Positions 50,682 through 60,351 of a stretch of DNA of 64,000 nucleotides are shown here, piece by piece. Position numbers and translations under genes: made by a program. This DNA is from Mycolicibacterium moriokaense (lineage in GTDB: Bacteria > Actinomycetota > Actinomycetes > Mycobacteriales > Mycobacteriaceae). The DNA is taken from the NCBI RefSeq assembly GCF_010726085.1, contig NZ_AP022560.1:1488001-1552000 (forward strand), written 5' to 3'. The notes below the pieces were generated by a model. It did not search any database and was not told the origin of the DNA. It saw nothing but the letters and a program-made list of their open reading frames with translations. Each line of letters starts with the position of its first letter. Position 1 is the stretch's first letter.

Positions 50682-52090
50682 CGCACACCGAATCCGGCCT
50701 CGACACCGCCATCGAGGTCGACGGCGATCCGGACGATTCGACAGGACAGGTCGCCGAGGATCTCTCGTCGCCGATGACCATCCCGGTCGAGGCCTACATC
50801 TCCGAGGAGTACGCCCGCAACGAGCGGGATCGGTTGTGGCGCAGGGTCTGGCAGCAGGTCGGCCGCGTCGAGGAGCTCCCCGAGATCGGCAGCTATCTGA
50901 CCTACGACATCCTCGACGACTCGATCATCGTGGTGCGGACGGGGCCGGATGAGTTCAAGGCCCACTACAACGTGTGCATGCATCGCGGCCGCAAACTGGT
51001 CGACACACCCGAGGGCGCCAAGAACGCGATCGGCCGTGCGCGCAAGTCGTTCGTCTGCGGATTCCACGGCTGGACATACGGTTTGGACGGTGCCTGCACC
51101 CACATCCGCGAACAGGACGACTGGAAGGGTGCGCTGACGCCCGACAACACCCACCTCGTTCCCGTCCAGGTCGACACCTGGGGTGGGTGGCTGTTCATCA
51201 ACATGGATCCGACGGCCGAACCGCTGGCCGACTACCTGTTCCCGGCGTCGAAGATCCTGGAACCTTTCGGGCTGGAGAACATGCGCTACAAGTGGCGCAA
51301 ATGGCTGTACTTCGACTGCAACTGGAAGGTCGCGATGGAGGCCTTCAACGAGACCTACCACGTGTTCACCACCCACCCCGAGTTCAACAAGTTCGGGGAG
51401 TTCAGGGGGTGGGCCAAGGCGCAGGGTAAGCACAGCAACATCGGCTACGACGCCCCGAAGGGTTTGGACGAGACCAAGTCCAAGATCCGCCTCGGTACCG
51501 GTGACCCGCGCATCTCGACGGCCGAGATGCAGGTCTTCACCATGGAAGAGACGAACGCGACGACCACCGAGACGCTGGTGAACGCCGCCAAACGGCTGGT
51601 CGACGAACTGCCCGAGGGCACGCCCGCCGACCAGGTGTTGCAGCACTGGCTGGCGTCGGCACGCCGCGATGACGAAGCGCGCGGGGTGATCTGGCCGACG
51701 ATTCCGCCCGACATCCTCGGTCAGAGCGGCACCGCCTGGCAGATCTTCCCGAACTTCCAAGTGGGCCAGGGCCTGACGAGCGCGCTGTGCTATTCCGCGC
51801 GACCCGATCCGAGCTACGACCCCAACAAGTGCATCTTCGAGGTCGCGGTCTTCGAGCTCTATCCCAAAGGCGAAGAACCGCAAACGGAATGGCAGTACAC
51901 CCCGAAGGACTCGCCGAACTGGCTCTCGGTCCTGCCGCAGGACTTCTCGAACATGGCGGCGGTGCAGCAGGGTATGAAGTCTGCCGGCTTCCCCGGCACC
52001 AAGCCCAACCCGTACCGCGAGCGCAGCACGGTGAACCTGCACTACCAGCTGTCCAGGTACATGGGCACCGGCGAGCCTCAAGATTTGTGA
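50678..52090 (+). CDS. Rieske non-heme iron oxygenase, alpha subunit
   Basis: 470 residues. Rieske [2Fe-2S] ligands Cys100-x-His102 (CMHRG) and Cys127-x2-His130 (CGFHGW). The mononuclear iron region reads NWKVAMEAFNETYHVFTTHPE, giving the two His ligands. The catalytic domain is of the ring-hydroxylating oxygenase type that acts on aromatic, alicyclic or steroid rings. No small beta subunit or reductase follows, so homotrimer and borrowed reductase are expected. GTG start overlapping the SDR stop, with AGGAGG just upstream. A hairpin region follows its stop. Confidence 0.92.
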   Translation: MTHTESGLDTAIEVDGDPDDSTGQVAEDLSSPMTIPVEAYISEEYARNERDRLWRRVWQQVGRVEELPEIGSYLTYDILDDSIIVVRTGPDEFKAHYNVCMHRGRKLVDTPEGAKNAIGRARKSFVCGFHGWTYGLDGACTHIREQDDWKGALTPDNTHLVPVQVDTWGGWLFINMDPTAEPLADYLFPASKILEPFGLENMRYKWRKWLYFDCNWKVAMEAFNETYHVFTTHPEFNKFGEFRGWAKAQGKHSNIGYDAPKGLDETKSKIRLGTGDPRISTAEMQVFTMEETNATTTETLVNAAKRLVDELPEGTPADQVLQHWLASARRDDEARGVIWPTIPPDILGQSGTAWQIFPNFQVGQGLTSALCYSARPDPSYDPNKCIFEVAVFELYPKGEEPQTEWQYTPKDSPNWLSVLPQDFSNMAAVQQGMKSAGFPGTKPNPYRERSTVNLHYQLSRYMGTGEPQDL

Positions 52091-52137
52091 TTTCGGCGTG
52101 CTCAGTCTCGCTCAGCGAGACCCAACACGCCGAAATC
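52089..52137. repeat. Nested inverted repeat within the operon
   Basis: Outer arms GATTTCGGCGTG (52089-52100) and complement (52126-52137), and an inner hairpin GTCTCGC-TCA-GCGAGAC (52105-52121). It resembles the layout of the 18122 and 20921 repeats, with different arms. Lies between two co-directional genes, so it may attenuate or stabilise the transcript. Confidence 0.7.
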
Positions 52138-52154
52138 GCCAGTAAAGGAGACAC

Positions 52155-53993
52155 ATGACGACCTGTGGACCGACGGACGTACCCACTGATATCGAAATCG
52201 ACGCGCTACGGGAGAAGTACGCCGCCGAGCGGGCCAAGCGACTACGACCCGAAGGGGCGTCGCAGTATCTGGAACTCGAAGGCGAGTTCGCCGAGTTCTA
52301 CGAGGTCGATCCGTACACGCCGAAGACCGAACGCGACCCGATCGTCGAAGACGCCGACGTCGTTATCCTCGGGGGCGGCTTCGCCGGACTGCTGGCCGGC
52401 GCGTATCTCAAGAAGGCCGGCGTCGACGGTATTCGCGTCATCGAGATGGCGGGCGACTTCGGCGGGGTCTGGTACTGGAACCGCTTCCCCGGAATCCAGT
52501 GCGACAACGACGCTTACTGCTACATCCCCCTGCTCGAAGAGCTCGACTTCATGCCGTCCAAGAAGTTCGCCGATGGCGCCGAGATCTTCCAGCACTGCCG
52601 CAACATCGGCAAGCACTTCGGCCTGTACGACGGCGCGCTGTTCTCCACCCAGGTGCGCGAACTGCGTTGGGACGACGCGACGGAGCGCTGGCAGATCAGC
52701 ACCGACCGCGGCGACAACATCCGTGCCCGGTTCGTCGTCATGGCGCAGGGCTCGTACAACCGCCCCAAGCTGCCCGGCATCCCGGGTATCAGGGATTACA
52801 AGGGCCACGTGTTCCACTCCGCCCGTTGGGATTACGAGTTCACCGGCGGCAGTGCGGACGGCAACCTGCACAAGCTGGCGGACAAGCGTGTCGCGCTGGT
52901 GGGCACCGGCGCCACCGGCGTTCAGTTGGTGCCGCATCTCGGTCGCGATTCGCAGCATCTCTACGTGTTCCAGCGCACGCCGTCGTCAGTCGATGCGCGC
53001 AGCAATCCGCCCACTGACCCCAAGTGGGCCGCATCGTTGCAGCCGGGCTGGCAGGAGGAGCGCAAACGCAACTTCCACAACTGGTCGCCGTTCGTCGGCG
53101 TGGTGTTCGGTGAGCCGGATCTGGTGTGCGACTTCTGGACTGAGCTCGGACGCAATCTGACGGCCCGCATCGCCGCCAGCGAGGACCCGACGGCGGTGAC
53201 CGTCGAGCAGATCATGGCGTTCCGGGAGGAGGAAGACTACAAGATCATGGAGCGGCTGCGCCGCCGCGTCGCCGAGATCGTCGAAGACCCAGACACCGCG
53301 GAAGCGCTCAAGCCGTATTACCGGTTCATGTGCAAGCGCCCGTGCTCGAGTGAGCACTACCTCGCCACCTTCAACCGCCCGAACGTGACACTCGTCGACG
53401 TGTCCGAATCCAAGGGTGTGGAACGGCTGACCGAGAAGGGGATTGTCGCCAACGGCACCGAATACGAGGTCGACTGCGTGATCTTCGCGTCCGGCTTCGA
53501 GATCTCCACCGAGATCAGCCGCCGGTACGCGATCGACCGGATCATCGGCCGCGACGGACTCTCGCTCTTCGACTATTGGAAGGACAGTTACAAGACCCTG
53601 CACGGGATGACGAGTCGCGGTTTCCCGAACCAGTTCTTCATGGGCTTCATCCAGGGCGGCGTGTCCGCCAACACCACGGCCATGTTCGAGCAGCAGGCCC
53701 AGCACATCGCCTACATCATCGCCGAGGCCCAGAACCGGGGTGCCACGACGGTCGAGCCCAGCCAGCAGGCGCAGGACGCCTGGGTGAACACGGTCCGCGA
53801 ACTCTCTATCGACAACTCGGCGTTCGAATTATCCTGCACACCAGGCTATTACAACAACGAAGGGCGCGGAGGCAATGTGGGCAACGGCTCCTTCCTCGGC
53901 GACTTCTATTCGCCCGGCTTCTACGCCTTCGACGAGTTGATCGCCGAGTGGCGTGCCAAGGGTGACCTGGAGGGTCTGGAGTTGCGCACATGA
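52155..53993 (+). CDS. Baeyer-Villiger-type flavin monooxygenase
   Basis: 612 residues. First Rossmann motif VVILGGGFAGLLAG (about 70), the BVMO fingerprints GGVWYWNRFPGIQCD (GxWxxx[FY]PG) and YKGHVFHSARWD (FxGxxxHxxxW, Phe replaced by Tyr), and the NADP motif ALVGTGATGVQLV (about 243). About 60 extra N-terminal residues are typical of the steroid/cyclopentadecanone group of about 600 residues. Converts a cyclic ketone to a lactone using NADPH and O2. A strong AAAGGAG ribosome-binding site precedes the ATG. Confidence 0.92.
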   Translation: MTTCGPTDVPTDIEIDALREKYAAERAKRLRPEGASQYLELEGEFAEFYEVDPYTPKTERDPIVEDADVVILGGGFAGLLAGAYLKKAGVDGIRVIEMAGDFGGVWYWNRFPGIQCDNDAYCYIPLLEELDFMPSKKFADGAEIFQHCRNIGKHFGLYDGALFSTQVRELRWDDATERWQISTDRGDNIRARFVVMAQGSYNRPKLPGIPGIRDYKGHVFHSARWDYEFTGGSADGNLHKLADKRVALVGTGATGVQLVPHLGRDSQHLYVFQRTPSSVDARSNPPTDPKWAASLQPGWQEERKRNFHNWSPFVGVVFGEPDLVCDFWTELGRNLTARIAASEDPTAVTVEQIMAFREEEDYKIMERLRRRVAEIVEDPDTAEALKPYYRFMCKRPCSSEHYLATFNRPNVTLVDVSESKGVERLTEKGIVANGTEYEVDCVIFASGFEISTEISRRYAIDRIIGRDGLSLFDYWKDSYKTLHGMTSRGFPNQFFMGFIQGGVSANTTAMFEQQAQHIAYIIAEAQNRGATTVEPSQQAQDAWVNTVRELSIDNSAFELSCTPGYYNNEGRGGNVGNGSFLGDFYSPGFYAFDELIAEWRAKGDLEGLELRT

Positions 53994-54006
53994 CCCCAGC
54001 GCGTGT

Positions 54007-54070
54007 CGCCGAGTGCACGCTTATTTGCACCTCCGCTCGCGATTTACGTACAACAAGCGTGCAGTCGGCG
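54007..54070. repeat. Intergenic inverted repeat (family III, copy 2)
   Basis: Arms 54007-54027 (CGCCGAGTGCACGCTTATTTG) and 54051-54070 pair with about two mismatches over 20 bases; TCGCGATT in the loop is shared with the copy at 24729-24791. It ends two bases before the SDR start. Confidence 0.7.
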
Positions 54071-54071
54071 C

Positions 54072-54995
54072 ATGGCTGATCTGAGGTTCGACGGCCGGGT
54101 GGCCGTCATCACCGGCGCAGGCAGGGGACTGGGGCGCGCGTACGCGCTGCTGCTGGCGGAGCAGGGCGCGAAGGTCGTCGTCAACGATGCCGGTGGGACG
54201 CTCACCGGCGAGGGTGCCGACGCGTCGCCCGCGCACGACGTCGTGCGTGAAATCGCCGCTGTCGGTAGGGAAGCCGTCGCCAACACCGACTCGGTGGCCA
54301 CGCCCGCCGGAGGTAAGGCGATCATCGACACCGCGCTCGACAACTACGGGCGCATCGACATCCTCATCCATAACGCGGGCATCGTGCGTCGGGCGCCACT
54401 GAAGGAGATGACGTACGAGGATTTCGACGCGGTGCTCGACGTCCATCTGCGCGGTGCCTTTCACGTGGTGCGGCCGGCGTTTCCGGTGATGTGCGACGCG
54501 GGATACGGCCGCATCGTGTTGACGTCGTCGATCGGCGGGCTGTACGGCAACCACGGGGTGGCCAACTACGCCGTCGCCAAGGCAGGCGTGATCGGGCTGT
54601 CCAACGTCGCAGCGATGGAAGGTGCCGCTGAGGGTGTGAAGAGCAACGTGATCGTTCCCGCCGCCGTGACCCGGATGGCCGAGGGCATCGACACGTCGGC
54701 CTACCCGCCGATGGGACCCGAGCTGGTCGCACCCGCGGTGGGCTGGCTGGCCCACGAATCCTGTTCCATCACAGGCGAAACGTTGATCGCACTCGCGGGC
54801 AGGGTGGCCACCGCCATCGTCGCCGAGACGCCGGGCGTCTATCGGCCATCATGGTCGATCGCCGACGTCGGCGAACACATCGGCGCGATCCGCGACGATA
54901 CGAAACCGTTGGTCTTCCCCGTCGTCCCCGACGGGCACAACGATCACATCAGATACAGCTTCGGACGGGCGTTAGAAGGGGCGCAGAATGCCTAG
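54072..54995 (+). CDS. Short-chain dehydrogenase (17-beta-HSD4/multifunctional-enzyme-like)
   Basis: 307 residues: VITGAGRGLGRAYALLLAEQGAKVVVND is the classic start of peroxisomal multifunctional enzyme type 2 dehydrogenase domains (summary motif TGAGRGLG), then NAGIVR, SSIGGLYGN and YAVAKAG (YxxxK). A C-terminal extension follows. Probably a 3-hydroxyacyl-CoA or ring alcohol dehydrogenase. The stop overlaps the CoA-transferase start by 8 bp. Start chosen at the ATG after the inverted repeat. Confidence 0.88.
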   Translation: MADLRFDGRVAVITGAGRGLGRAYALLLAEQGAKVVVNDAGGTLTGEGADASPAHDVVREIAAVGREAVANTDSVATPAGGKAIIDTALDNYGRIDILIHNAGIVRRAPLKEMTYEDFDAVLDVHLRGAFHVVRPAFPVMCDAGYGRIVLTSSIGGLYGNHGVANYAVAKAGVIGLSNVAAMEGAAEGVKSNVIVPAAVTRMAEGIDTSAYPPMGPELVAPAVGWLAHESCSITGETLIALAGRVATAIVAETPGVYRPSWSIADVGEHIGAIRDDTKPLVFPVVPDGHNDHIRYSFGRALEGAQNA

Positions 54996-56205
54996 CGGAC
55001 CGCTTACCGGTGTGCGCGTTGTCGACCTCACCGCTGTCGTGATGGGTCCGTATTGCACGCAGATCATGGCGGACATGGGCGCCGACGTCGTGAAGATCGA
55101 ACCGCCCGAGGGCGATATCGTCCGCTACGTCGCTGAAGGACCCGCGCCCGGAATGAACGGCGTCTTCATCAACGTCAATCGCGGCAAGCGCAGCGTTGTC
55201 CTCGATCTGAGAACCGAGGAGGGGACCGCGACGCTTCGCGCGCTCATCGAGACGGCCGACGTCTTCATTCATTCCATGCGGGCGAAGGCGATCGCCAAGC
55301 TCGGATTCGACTACGACTCGGTCGCGGCCATCAACCCGAAGATCATCTACGCCAACTGCTATGGCTACAGCAGGCGTGGTCCGGACGCCGAGCGTCCGGC
55401 CTACGACGACACAATTCAAGCTGAGTGCGGACTGCCCGCGGTCCAGAAAGAGCTGACCGGTGACGCCACCTACGTGGCGACGATCATGGCGGACAAGGTC
55501 ACCGGGCTGACGGCGCTCTACGCGATCATGATGGCGCTGTTCCATCGTGAGCGTACCGGGGAAGGACAGGAAGTCGAGGTCAGCATGTTCGAGACCATGG
55601 CATCCTTCATGCTGGTCGAACATGCCAACGGCGCCATGTTCGACCCCCCGCTCGGCCCGGCGATCTATCCGCGTACCGTCGCACCGAACCGCCGCCCGTA
55701 CAAGACGAAAGACGGCTACGTCGCCGCGCTGATCTACAACGACAAGCACTGGAACGCGTTCATCGCCTCGGTGCAGCCGGCGTGGAACTGCGACGAGTTC
55801 GCGACGCTTGCGCAGCGCGCCAAGCAGATTGACCGCGTATACGGGTTGCTGGCGCAGACCATGCTGGAGCGAACCACCGCCGAATGGCTCGCGTTGTTCG
55901 CCGAATTGGAAATTCCGGCCACCCCGATCAACACCCTCGATTCGCTGTTCGATTCTCCGCAGCTGAACGCGGCCGGCCTGTTCGAGACCGTTGACACGCC
56001 CCAAGGACCCGTCAAGTTTCCCGGTGTGCCGACGTGGTTCTCGCACACGCCGGGACGGGTGGCCGGGCCGGCGCCGCTGCTCGGCGAGCACACCGTCGAG
56101 ATCCTGGCCGAGCTAGGGCTTGACGGCGCCGAGACGACGCTTTCTGACAGAAATCGGTCGGAATCCGTCAACAACCGTAGTTTCGGCGCAGCGGAGGCGG
56201 GGTAG
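54988..56205 (+). CDS. CaiB/BaiF family CoA-transferase
   Basis: 405 residues of class III CoA-transferases: LTGVRVVDLTAVVMGPYCTQIMADMGADVVKIEPPEGD is the family opening, given in parts (GPYCTQIMADMGADVVK about 20-37). Catalytic Asp is expected in ERPAYDD (about 150), followed by MADKVTGLTALYAIMMALFHRERTGEGQEVEVSMFE. It would move CoA from an acyl-CoA to the pathway acid, or racemise. A short Ser/Asn-rich tail ends the protein. Confidence 0.9.
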   Translation: MPSGPLTGVRVVDLTAVVMGPYCTQIMADMGADVVKIEPPEGDIVRYVAEGPAPGMNGVFINVNRGKRSVVLDLRTEEGTATLRALIETADVFIHSMRAKAIAKLGFDYDSVAAINPKIIYANCYGYSRRGPDAERPAYDDTIQAECGLPAVQKELTGDATYVATIMADKVTGLTALYAIMMALFHRERTGEGQEVEVSMFETMASFMLVEHANGAMFDPPLGPAIYPRTVAPNRRPYKTKDGYVAALIYNDKHWNAFIASVQPAWNCDEFATLAQRAKQIDRVYGLLAQTMLERTTAEWLALFAELEIPATPINTLDSLFDSPQLNAAGLFETVDTPQGPVKFPGVPTWFSHTPGRVAGPAPLLGEHTVEILAELGLDGAETTLSDRNRSESVNNRSFGAAEAG

Positions 56206-56208
56206 GTC

Positions 56209-57363
56209 ATGGATTTCGAAATGGGACAGCGGGCCACCGAACTGCGCAGCGAATTGCGCGAACTGGTGAAAAGCCATGTGCCCGAGCACTTCCTCGGCGC
56301 ATTCACCGACGATCCGGCCGACCTCGAAACCGCTCAGGCGTTCTGCCGCCTGCTCGCCGAACGAAACCTGCTGTGCCTGGCCTGGCCGGAGGAGTTCGGC
56401 GGGGGCGGCGCGTCGGTGTGGGAACAGACTGTGGTGCGCGAGGAGATGTGGGCGCACCACGAACCGCGCGGTGCCCAGTACATGGGCGTCAACTGGGTCG
56501 GCCCGATCATCATGCGCCACGGCACCGAGGAGCAGCAGCGTAAACACCTGCCGCCGATCGCCCGCGGCGAAGTGATCTGGTGTCAGGGGTTCTCCGAACC
56601 CGAATCGGGGTCCGATCTCGCCTCGCTGCGGACGACAGCGCGGCGGGACGGCGACGGCTGGCTCGTGAGCGGCCAGAAGATCTGGACGTCCTACGCGACC
56701 ATGGCGCAGTGGTGCTTCCTGCTCGCGCGGACGTCCAAAGGTGAAAAGAAACAACAGGGTCTGACGATCTTCCTGGTTCCCATGGACGATCCGGCGATCC
56801 AGGTGCGGCCGATCCGGTGCATGATGGGGCCGCATCACCTCAATGAGGTGTTCTTCGACGATCTCCGGGTCACCGAGGCTGACGTGCTCGGCACCGTCGA
56901 CGCCGGCTGGTCGATCGTGCAGGACGTGATGTCGTTCGAACGCGTGGGAATCGCTCGTTACGCGCGAAGTGAGCGGCTGCTCGCGGCGGCGCCCACCGTG
57001 CTCGGCGACCGCTGGGACGACCTGCCCGCCGAACTGCGGGGCCGGTGGGTGCGGATGTTGACGCACTGCCGTCGCGCCCGACTGCTCGCGTACCGCATCG
57101 TCGAATTGCAGAGCAGCGGACGGATTCAGCCCGGCGACGCCGCGGCGTACCGGATCGCGGTCACCAAGCTCGACCAGGACAGCGCCGAGGTCCTGATGGA
57201 CATCGCGGCCGAGGTATCCCACGACGACCCACGCGCGAAGTGGTTCCTCGGTGAGGTCGACGACCACTGGAAGTACTCGCAGGCGTCGACCGTTTCGTCT
57301 GGAAGCATTGAGATGCAACGGATCCTGTTGTCGCGAACCATGCTGGCAGGGGCGACGAAATGA
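56209..57363 (+). CDS. Acyl-CoA dehydrogenase, large subunit of pair 1
   Basis: 384 residues with FAD/substrate motifs WCQGFSEPESGSDLASLRT (about 123-141) and GQKIWTSYA. The position of the MCAD-type catalytic Glu (YEGTSQIQR in MCAD) reads SSGSIEMQR, so that Glu is missing. The following 305-residue gene begins in the ATGA overlap. Adjacent unequal ACAD genes in mycobacterial steroid catabolism form alpha2-beta2 enzymes; this pair fits. Likely dehydrogenates a bulky or ring acyl-CoA. Confidence 0.9.
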   Translation: MDFEMGQRATELRSELRELVKSHVPEHFLGAFTDDPADLETAQAFCRLLAERNLLCLAWPEEFGGGGASVWEQTVVREEMWAHHEPRGAQYMGVNWVGPIIMRHGTEEQQRKHLPPIARGEVIWCQGFSEPESGSDLASLRTTARRDGDGWLVSGQKIWTSYATMAQWCFLLARTSKGEKKQQGLTIFLVPMDDPAIQVRPIRCMMGPHHLNEVFFDDLRVTEADVLGTVDAGWSIVQDVMSFERVGIARYARSERLLAAAPTVLGDRWDDLPAELRGRWVRMLTHCRRARLLAYRIVELQSSGRIQPGDAAAYRIAVTKLDQDSAEVLMDIAAEVSHDDPRAKWFLGEVDDHWKYSQASTVSSGSIEMQRILLSRTMLAGATK

Positions 57364-58277
57364 TCCTCGATCTCAGCGACGACGCCAAGGAGTACGGCCG
57401 CGAGGCGCTGCGCGCATTCGAGTCGGCGGGTGGCGATCAACTGGTTCAGCAAGCAGAGGCCAAACCCGATGCCCGCGAGTCGCTTGCGGGTCCGGTCCTC
57501 GCCGGACTCGGCGCATGGGAACTCGACCCGCGCACCGACGCCGACGGGTTGGAGGCCTCCGCAGCGTTGTGTCGCAGCGCGGGCTACTGGGCCGTCCCGT
57601 ACCCGGTGGCCGAACGCCTCGCCGCTCCAACGGATCTCGACGTCGACGGTCTGGTCGTCATCGGTGGCGCGCGGCCGTCGGCTGCGATCGGCGGGCTCGA
57701 ATCTCGGTGGGCGGCTGTGACGCTAGACGGCCAACGCAGCAACGTGACGGGTAAGGGTGCGACGGGCCCCGCGTTCGTCGCCGAACTGCAACTTGCCGCG
57801 GTCGACGAGGAGGGGACAGCCGATGTCGCGCTGGGATTGGTGCTGCCATGTTGGACGCTGCTCGGCATGCTGGACCGCGCCATCGAACTCACCGTCGCGC
57901 ATGTGAGCCTGCGCAAGCAGTTCGGTCAAACACTGTCGTCGTTCCAAGGCGTGCAGTTTCAGCTCACCGACGCCGAAGTCGAACGCAGCGGCCTCGACAT
58001 CCTCGCGAAATACGCACTCTGGAGCATCGCGACGGATTCGCCGGATGCGCTGAATGACGCGCTGGCTCTGCGGATGTCGGCCATCGAGGCCGCGGAGGTC
58101 GTGTTCCGGGTGTGCCATCAGCTGCACGGTGCGGTCGGGTTCTGCGACGAGACGACGCTGTCGTGGCTGTCGCGCTACAGCCAACCGCTGCGCCGACTGC
58201 CGCTGGGCCTGTCGGCCACCCGCGACGAGCTCACCCGCAGGGTCGGCAGCACCGGGCTGACGGGACTGTTCTCGTGA
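57360..58277 (+). CDS. Acyl-CoA dehydrogenase, short subunit of pair 1
   Basis: 305 residues, shorter than usual ACADs (about 380) because the middle beta domain is reduced. The C-terminal helical domain is typical: GQTLSSFQGVQFQLTDAEVE and QLHGAVGFCDETTLSWLSRY. Probably the beta partner of the preceding gene. Overlaps both neighbours (ATGA, GTGA). Confidence 0.87.
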   Translation: MILDLSDDAKEYGREALRAFESAGGDQLVQQAEAKPDARESLAGPVLAGLGAWELDPRTDADGLEASAALCRSAGYWAVPYPVAERLAAPTDLDVDGLVVIGGARPSAAIGGLESRWAAVTLDGQRSNVTGKGATGPAFVAELQLAAVDEEGTADVALGLVLPCWTLLGMLDRAIELTVAHVSLRKQFGQTLSSFQGVQFQLTDAEVERSGLDILAKYALWSIATDSPDALNDALALRMSAIEAAEVVFRVCHQLHGAVGFCDETTLSWLSRYSQPLRRLPLGLSATRDELTRRVGSTGLTGLFS

Positions 58278-59188
58278 AGGTAGCTGTCATCGGGACGGGA
58301 TTCGGAAAGCACGCCGCTGCTCCCGTGTACGAGTCCCTGGGTTTCGAGGTCGAGGTGGTCAGCCCACGCGACGCGGCCGAGGTGCAGCGCGCGATCGCAT
58401 CAGACGTCGACCTGGTCTCTGTGCATTCGCCGCCGTTCATGCACTACGACCACGTCATGGCGGCACTCGGACACGGGCATGCGGTGTTGTGCGACAAGCC
58501 CTTCGGCCGCAACGCCGACGAGGCGGAGGCCATGCGCGACGCCGCCAACCATGTCGGAGTTCCACACTTCCTGAACTTCGAGTTCCGCTTCAACGAGGCG
58601 TGGACGAAGCTCAAGGAACTCGCCGACGGCGGCGCGATCGGCACGCCAAAGCACCTCAGTTGGACGTTCTTCGGCAGCGGACTGCGCGGCCGCAAGTACG
58701 GGTGGATAAACGACCGCGACCTCGGCGGCGGATGGATCGGCGCCTACGGCTCACACCTGATCGACTACACGCGGTGGCTGTTCGGCGGCGAGATCATCGA
58801 CTGCGGGGGAGTCGTGCGCATCGACGGGTCACCGCCCGAGGCGACCGCCGAAGACGCGTACTCAGCATGGTTTGCCATGGACAACGGCTGCACAGCAACC
58901 CACGACACCGGGTTCGCCGCCGCGGTGCCGATCGCCCCGCGCGCCACGCTGCTGGGCAGCGACGGCACCATCGAGCTGACCGCCGACACGACACTCGTCG
59001 TTCACGGCCAGGAAAACGAGACATTCCAATTCGCCCCGCCACCACGGCGATCCCCGCCACCCGCGCTGTCCGCGTTCCTAGGCCGGGTCGCCGACGCACT
59101 ACGGACCGGCGACCGGATCACCCCGTCGTTCGACGACGGCGTCGCGGTCGCGCAGGTGATGGACATGCTGAAGGCGAAAGTGGCATGA
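58274..59188 (+). CDS. Gfo/Idh/MocA-family oxidoreductase
   Basis: 304 residues from GTG 58274. VKVAVIGTGFGKHAA is the Rossmann start, then VSVHSPPFMHYDHVMAALGHGHAVLCDKPF with the family EKP-like DKP, and a C-terminal region with GGGWIGAYGSHLIDYTRWLFGG (DxxxH replaced by GSHLID). NAD(P)-dependent, substrate unknown; placed between two ACAD pairs, so it likely serves the same degradation route. Confidence 0.85.
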   Translation: MKVAVIGTGFGKHAAAPVYESLGFEVEVVSPRDAAEVQRAIASDVDLVSVHSPPFMHYDHVMAALGHGHAVLCDKPFGRNADEAEAMRDAANHVGVPHFLNFEFRFNEAWTKLKELADGGAIGTPKHLSWTFFGSGLRGRKYGWINDRDLGGGWIGAYGSHLIDYTRWLFGGEIIDCGGVVRIDGSPPEATAEDAYSAWFAMDNGCTATHDTGFAAAVPIAPRATLLGSDGTIELTADTTLVVHGQENETFQFAPPPRRSPPPALSAFLGRVADALRTGDRITPSFDDGVAVAQVMDMLKAKVA

Positions 59189-60351
59189 CCGACGACCTCG
59201 ACGCGTTCCGTCAACACGTCCGCGCATGGTGCGCCGAACACATCCCTCGCGACTGGCGGGCAGCGCAGACCGGCGCCACCAACGAAGAGTTCGTGGCCTT
59301 CCAGAAAGACTGGTTCGCGACGTTGCACAGCGCCGGTTTCGCTGTCCCGCACTGGCCGAAGGAATGGGGCGGCGGGCTCGGCACCGCCGAACAGGTCGTG
59401 CTCTACCAGGAATTGGCCGCCCACGACGCGCCGCGACTCGTACTCGCGTTCGTCGGCATCCACCACGCCGCATCGACCCTGCTCGTGGCGGGCACCGACG
59501 AACAACGCCGCCGCCACCTGCCGGCGATCCTGGACGGCGAGATCTGGGTGCAGGGTTTCTCCGAACCGGAGGCCGGCTCCGACCTGGCATCGCTGCGCAC
59601 ATCGGCCCGTCGCAACGGCGACACCTTCGTCGTCAACGGCCAGAAGCTGTGGGCCAGCGGCGGTAAGCACGCCGACTGGTGCCTGCTGCTCGCACGCACC
59701 GACCCTGAAGCGCCCAAACGCAAGGGGATTTCGTACTTTCTGCTCGACATGAAGACACCCGGCATCGAGGTGCGGCCGATTCGCAACGCCATCGGCGATT
59801 CACACTTTTGCGAGATCTTCCTCAACGACGTCGTCATCCCCGAGTCCAACCTCGTCGGCGCCGAGAACGCCGGGTGGCAGGTCGCCCAGGCTACGCTCGG
59901 TGCGGAACGTGGAATGACGATGCTGGAACTCGCTGAACGACTCGGCAACGCCGGATTCCGTTGGCTGGTGGAAGCAGCCGACGTCGACGACCCGATCGTC
60001 GCCGACCGGCTTGCGCAGTTCGAAACGGAGCTCACCGGACTACGCGGGCTGTGCCGAAAAGTGGTGGAGGACCACGAAAGCGGGACGTCGGGGCCCGCCG
60101 ACGCATCGGTGGTCAAGCTCGTCTACAGCGAACTGCTGCAGAAGATGACCGATTTCGCCGTGGAGATCGGCGGGCTGCCAGTACACACCGAGTTGGCCAA
60201 ACCGATGTCCAGCGGCTGGGAGTCGGGCGCCTGGATGCTCGACTTCATCGGATCGTGGGAGTGGACCATTCCCGGTGGTGCCAGCGAGATTCAACGCACG
60301 ATCATCGGCGAGCGCGGTCTGGGTCTGCCGCGGGAACCGAGCGCCGCCTGA
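59185..60351 (+). CDS. Acyl-CoA dehydrogenase, large subunit of pair 2
   Basis: 388 residues: WVQGFSEPEAGSDLASLRTSA, NGQKLWASGGKHADW and the end WEWTIPGGASEIQRTIIGERGLGLPR. As in pair 1 the MCAD-type catalytic Glu position is not Glu (PGGASEIQR). Like FadE17/FadE-type enzymes of cholesterol and terpenoid clusters. TGATG junction with the next gene. Confidence 0.9.
   Translation: MTDDLDAFRQHVRAWCAEHIPRDWRAAQTGATNEEFVAFQKDWFATLHSAGFAVPHWPKEWGGGLGTAEQVVLYQELAAHDAPRLVLAFVGIHHAASTLLVAGTDEQRRRHLPAILDGEIWVQGFSEPEAGSDLASLRTSARRNGDTFVVNGQKLWASGGKHADWCLLLARTDPEAPKRKGISYFLLDMKTPGIEVRPIRNAIGDSHFCEIFLNDVVIPESNLVGAENAGWQVAQATLGAERGMTMLELAERLGNAGFRWLVEAADVDDPIVADRLAQFETELTGLRGLCRKVVEDHESGTSGPADASVVKLVYSELLQKMTDFAVEIGGLPVHTELAKPMSSGWESGAWMLDFIGSWEWTIPGGASEIQRTIIGERGLGLPREPSAA

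Noticed and set aside
58489..60351. Extended reading frame of 620 residues across the Gfo/Idh and acyl-CoA dehydrogenase genes
   Set aside because: Only its last 388 residues (from 59185) form a protein family; the first part is an out-of-frame reading of the oxidoreductase gene.
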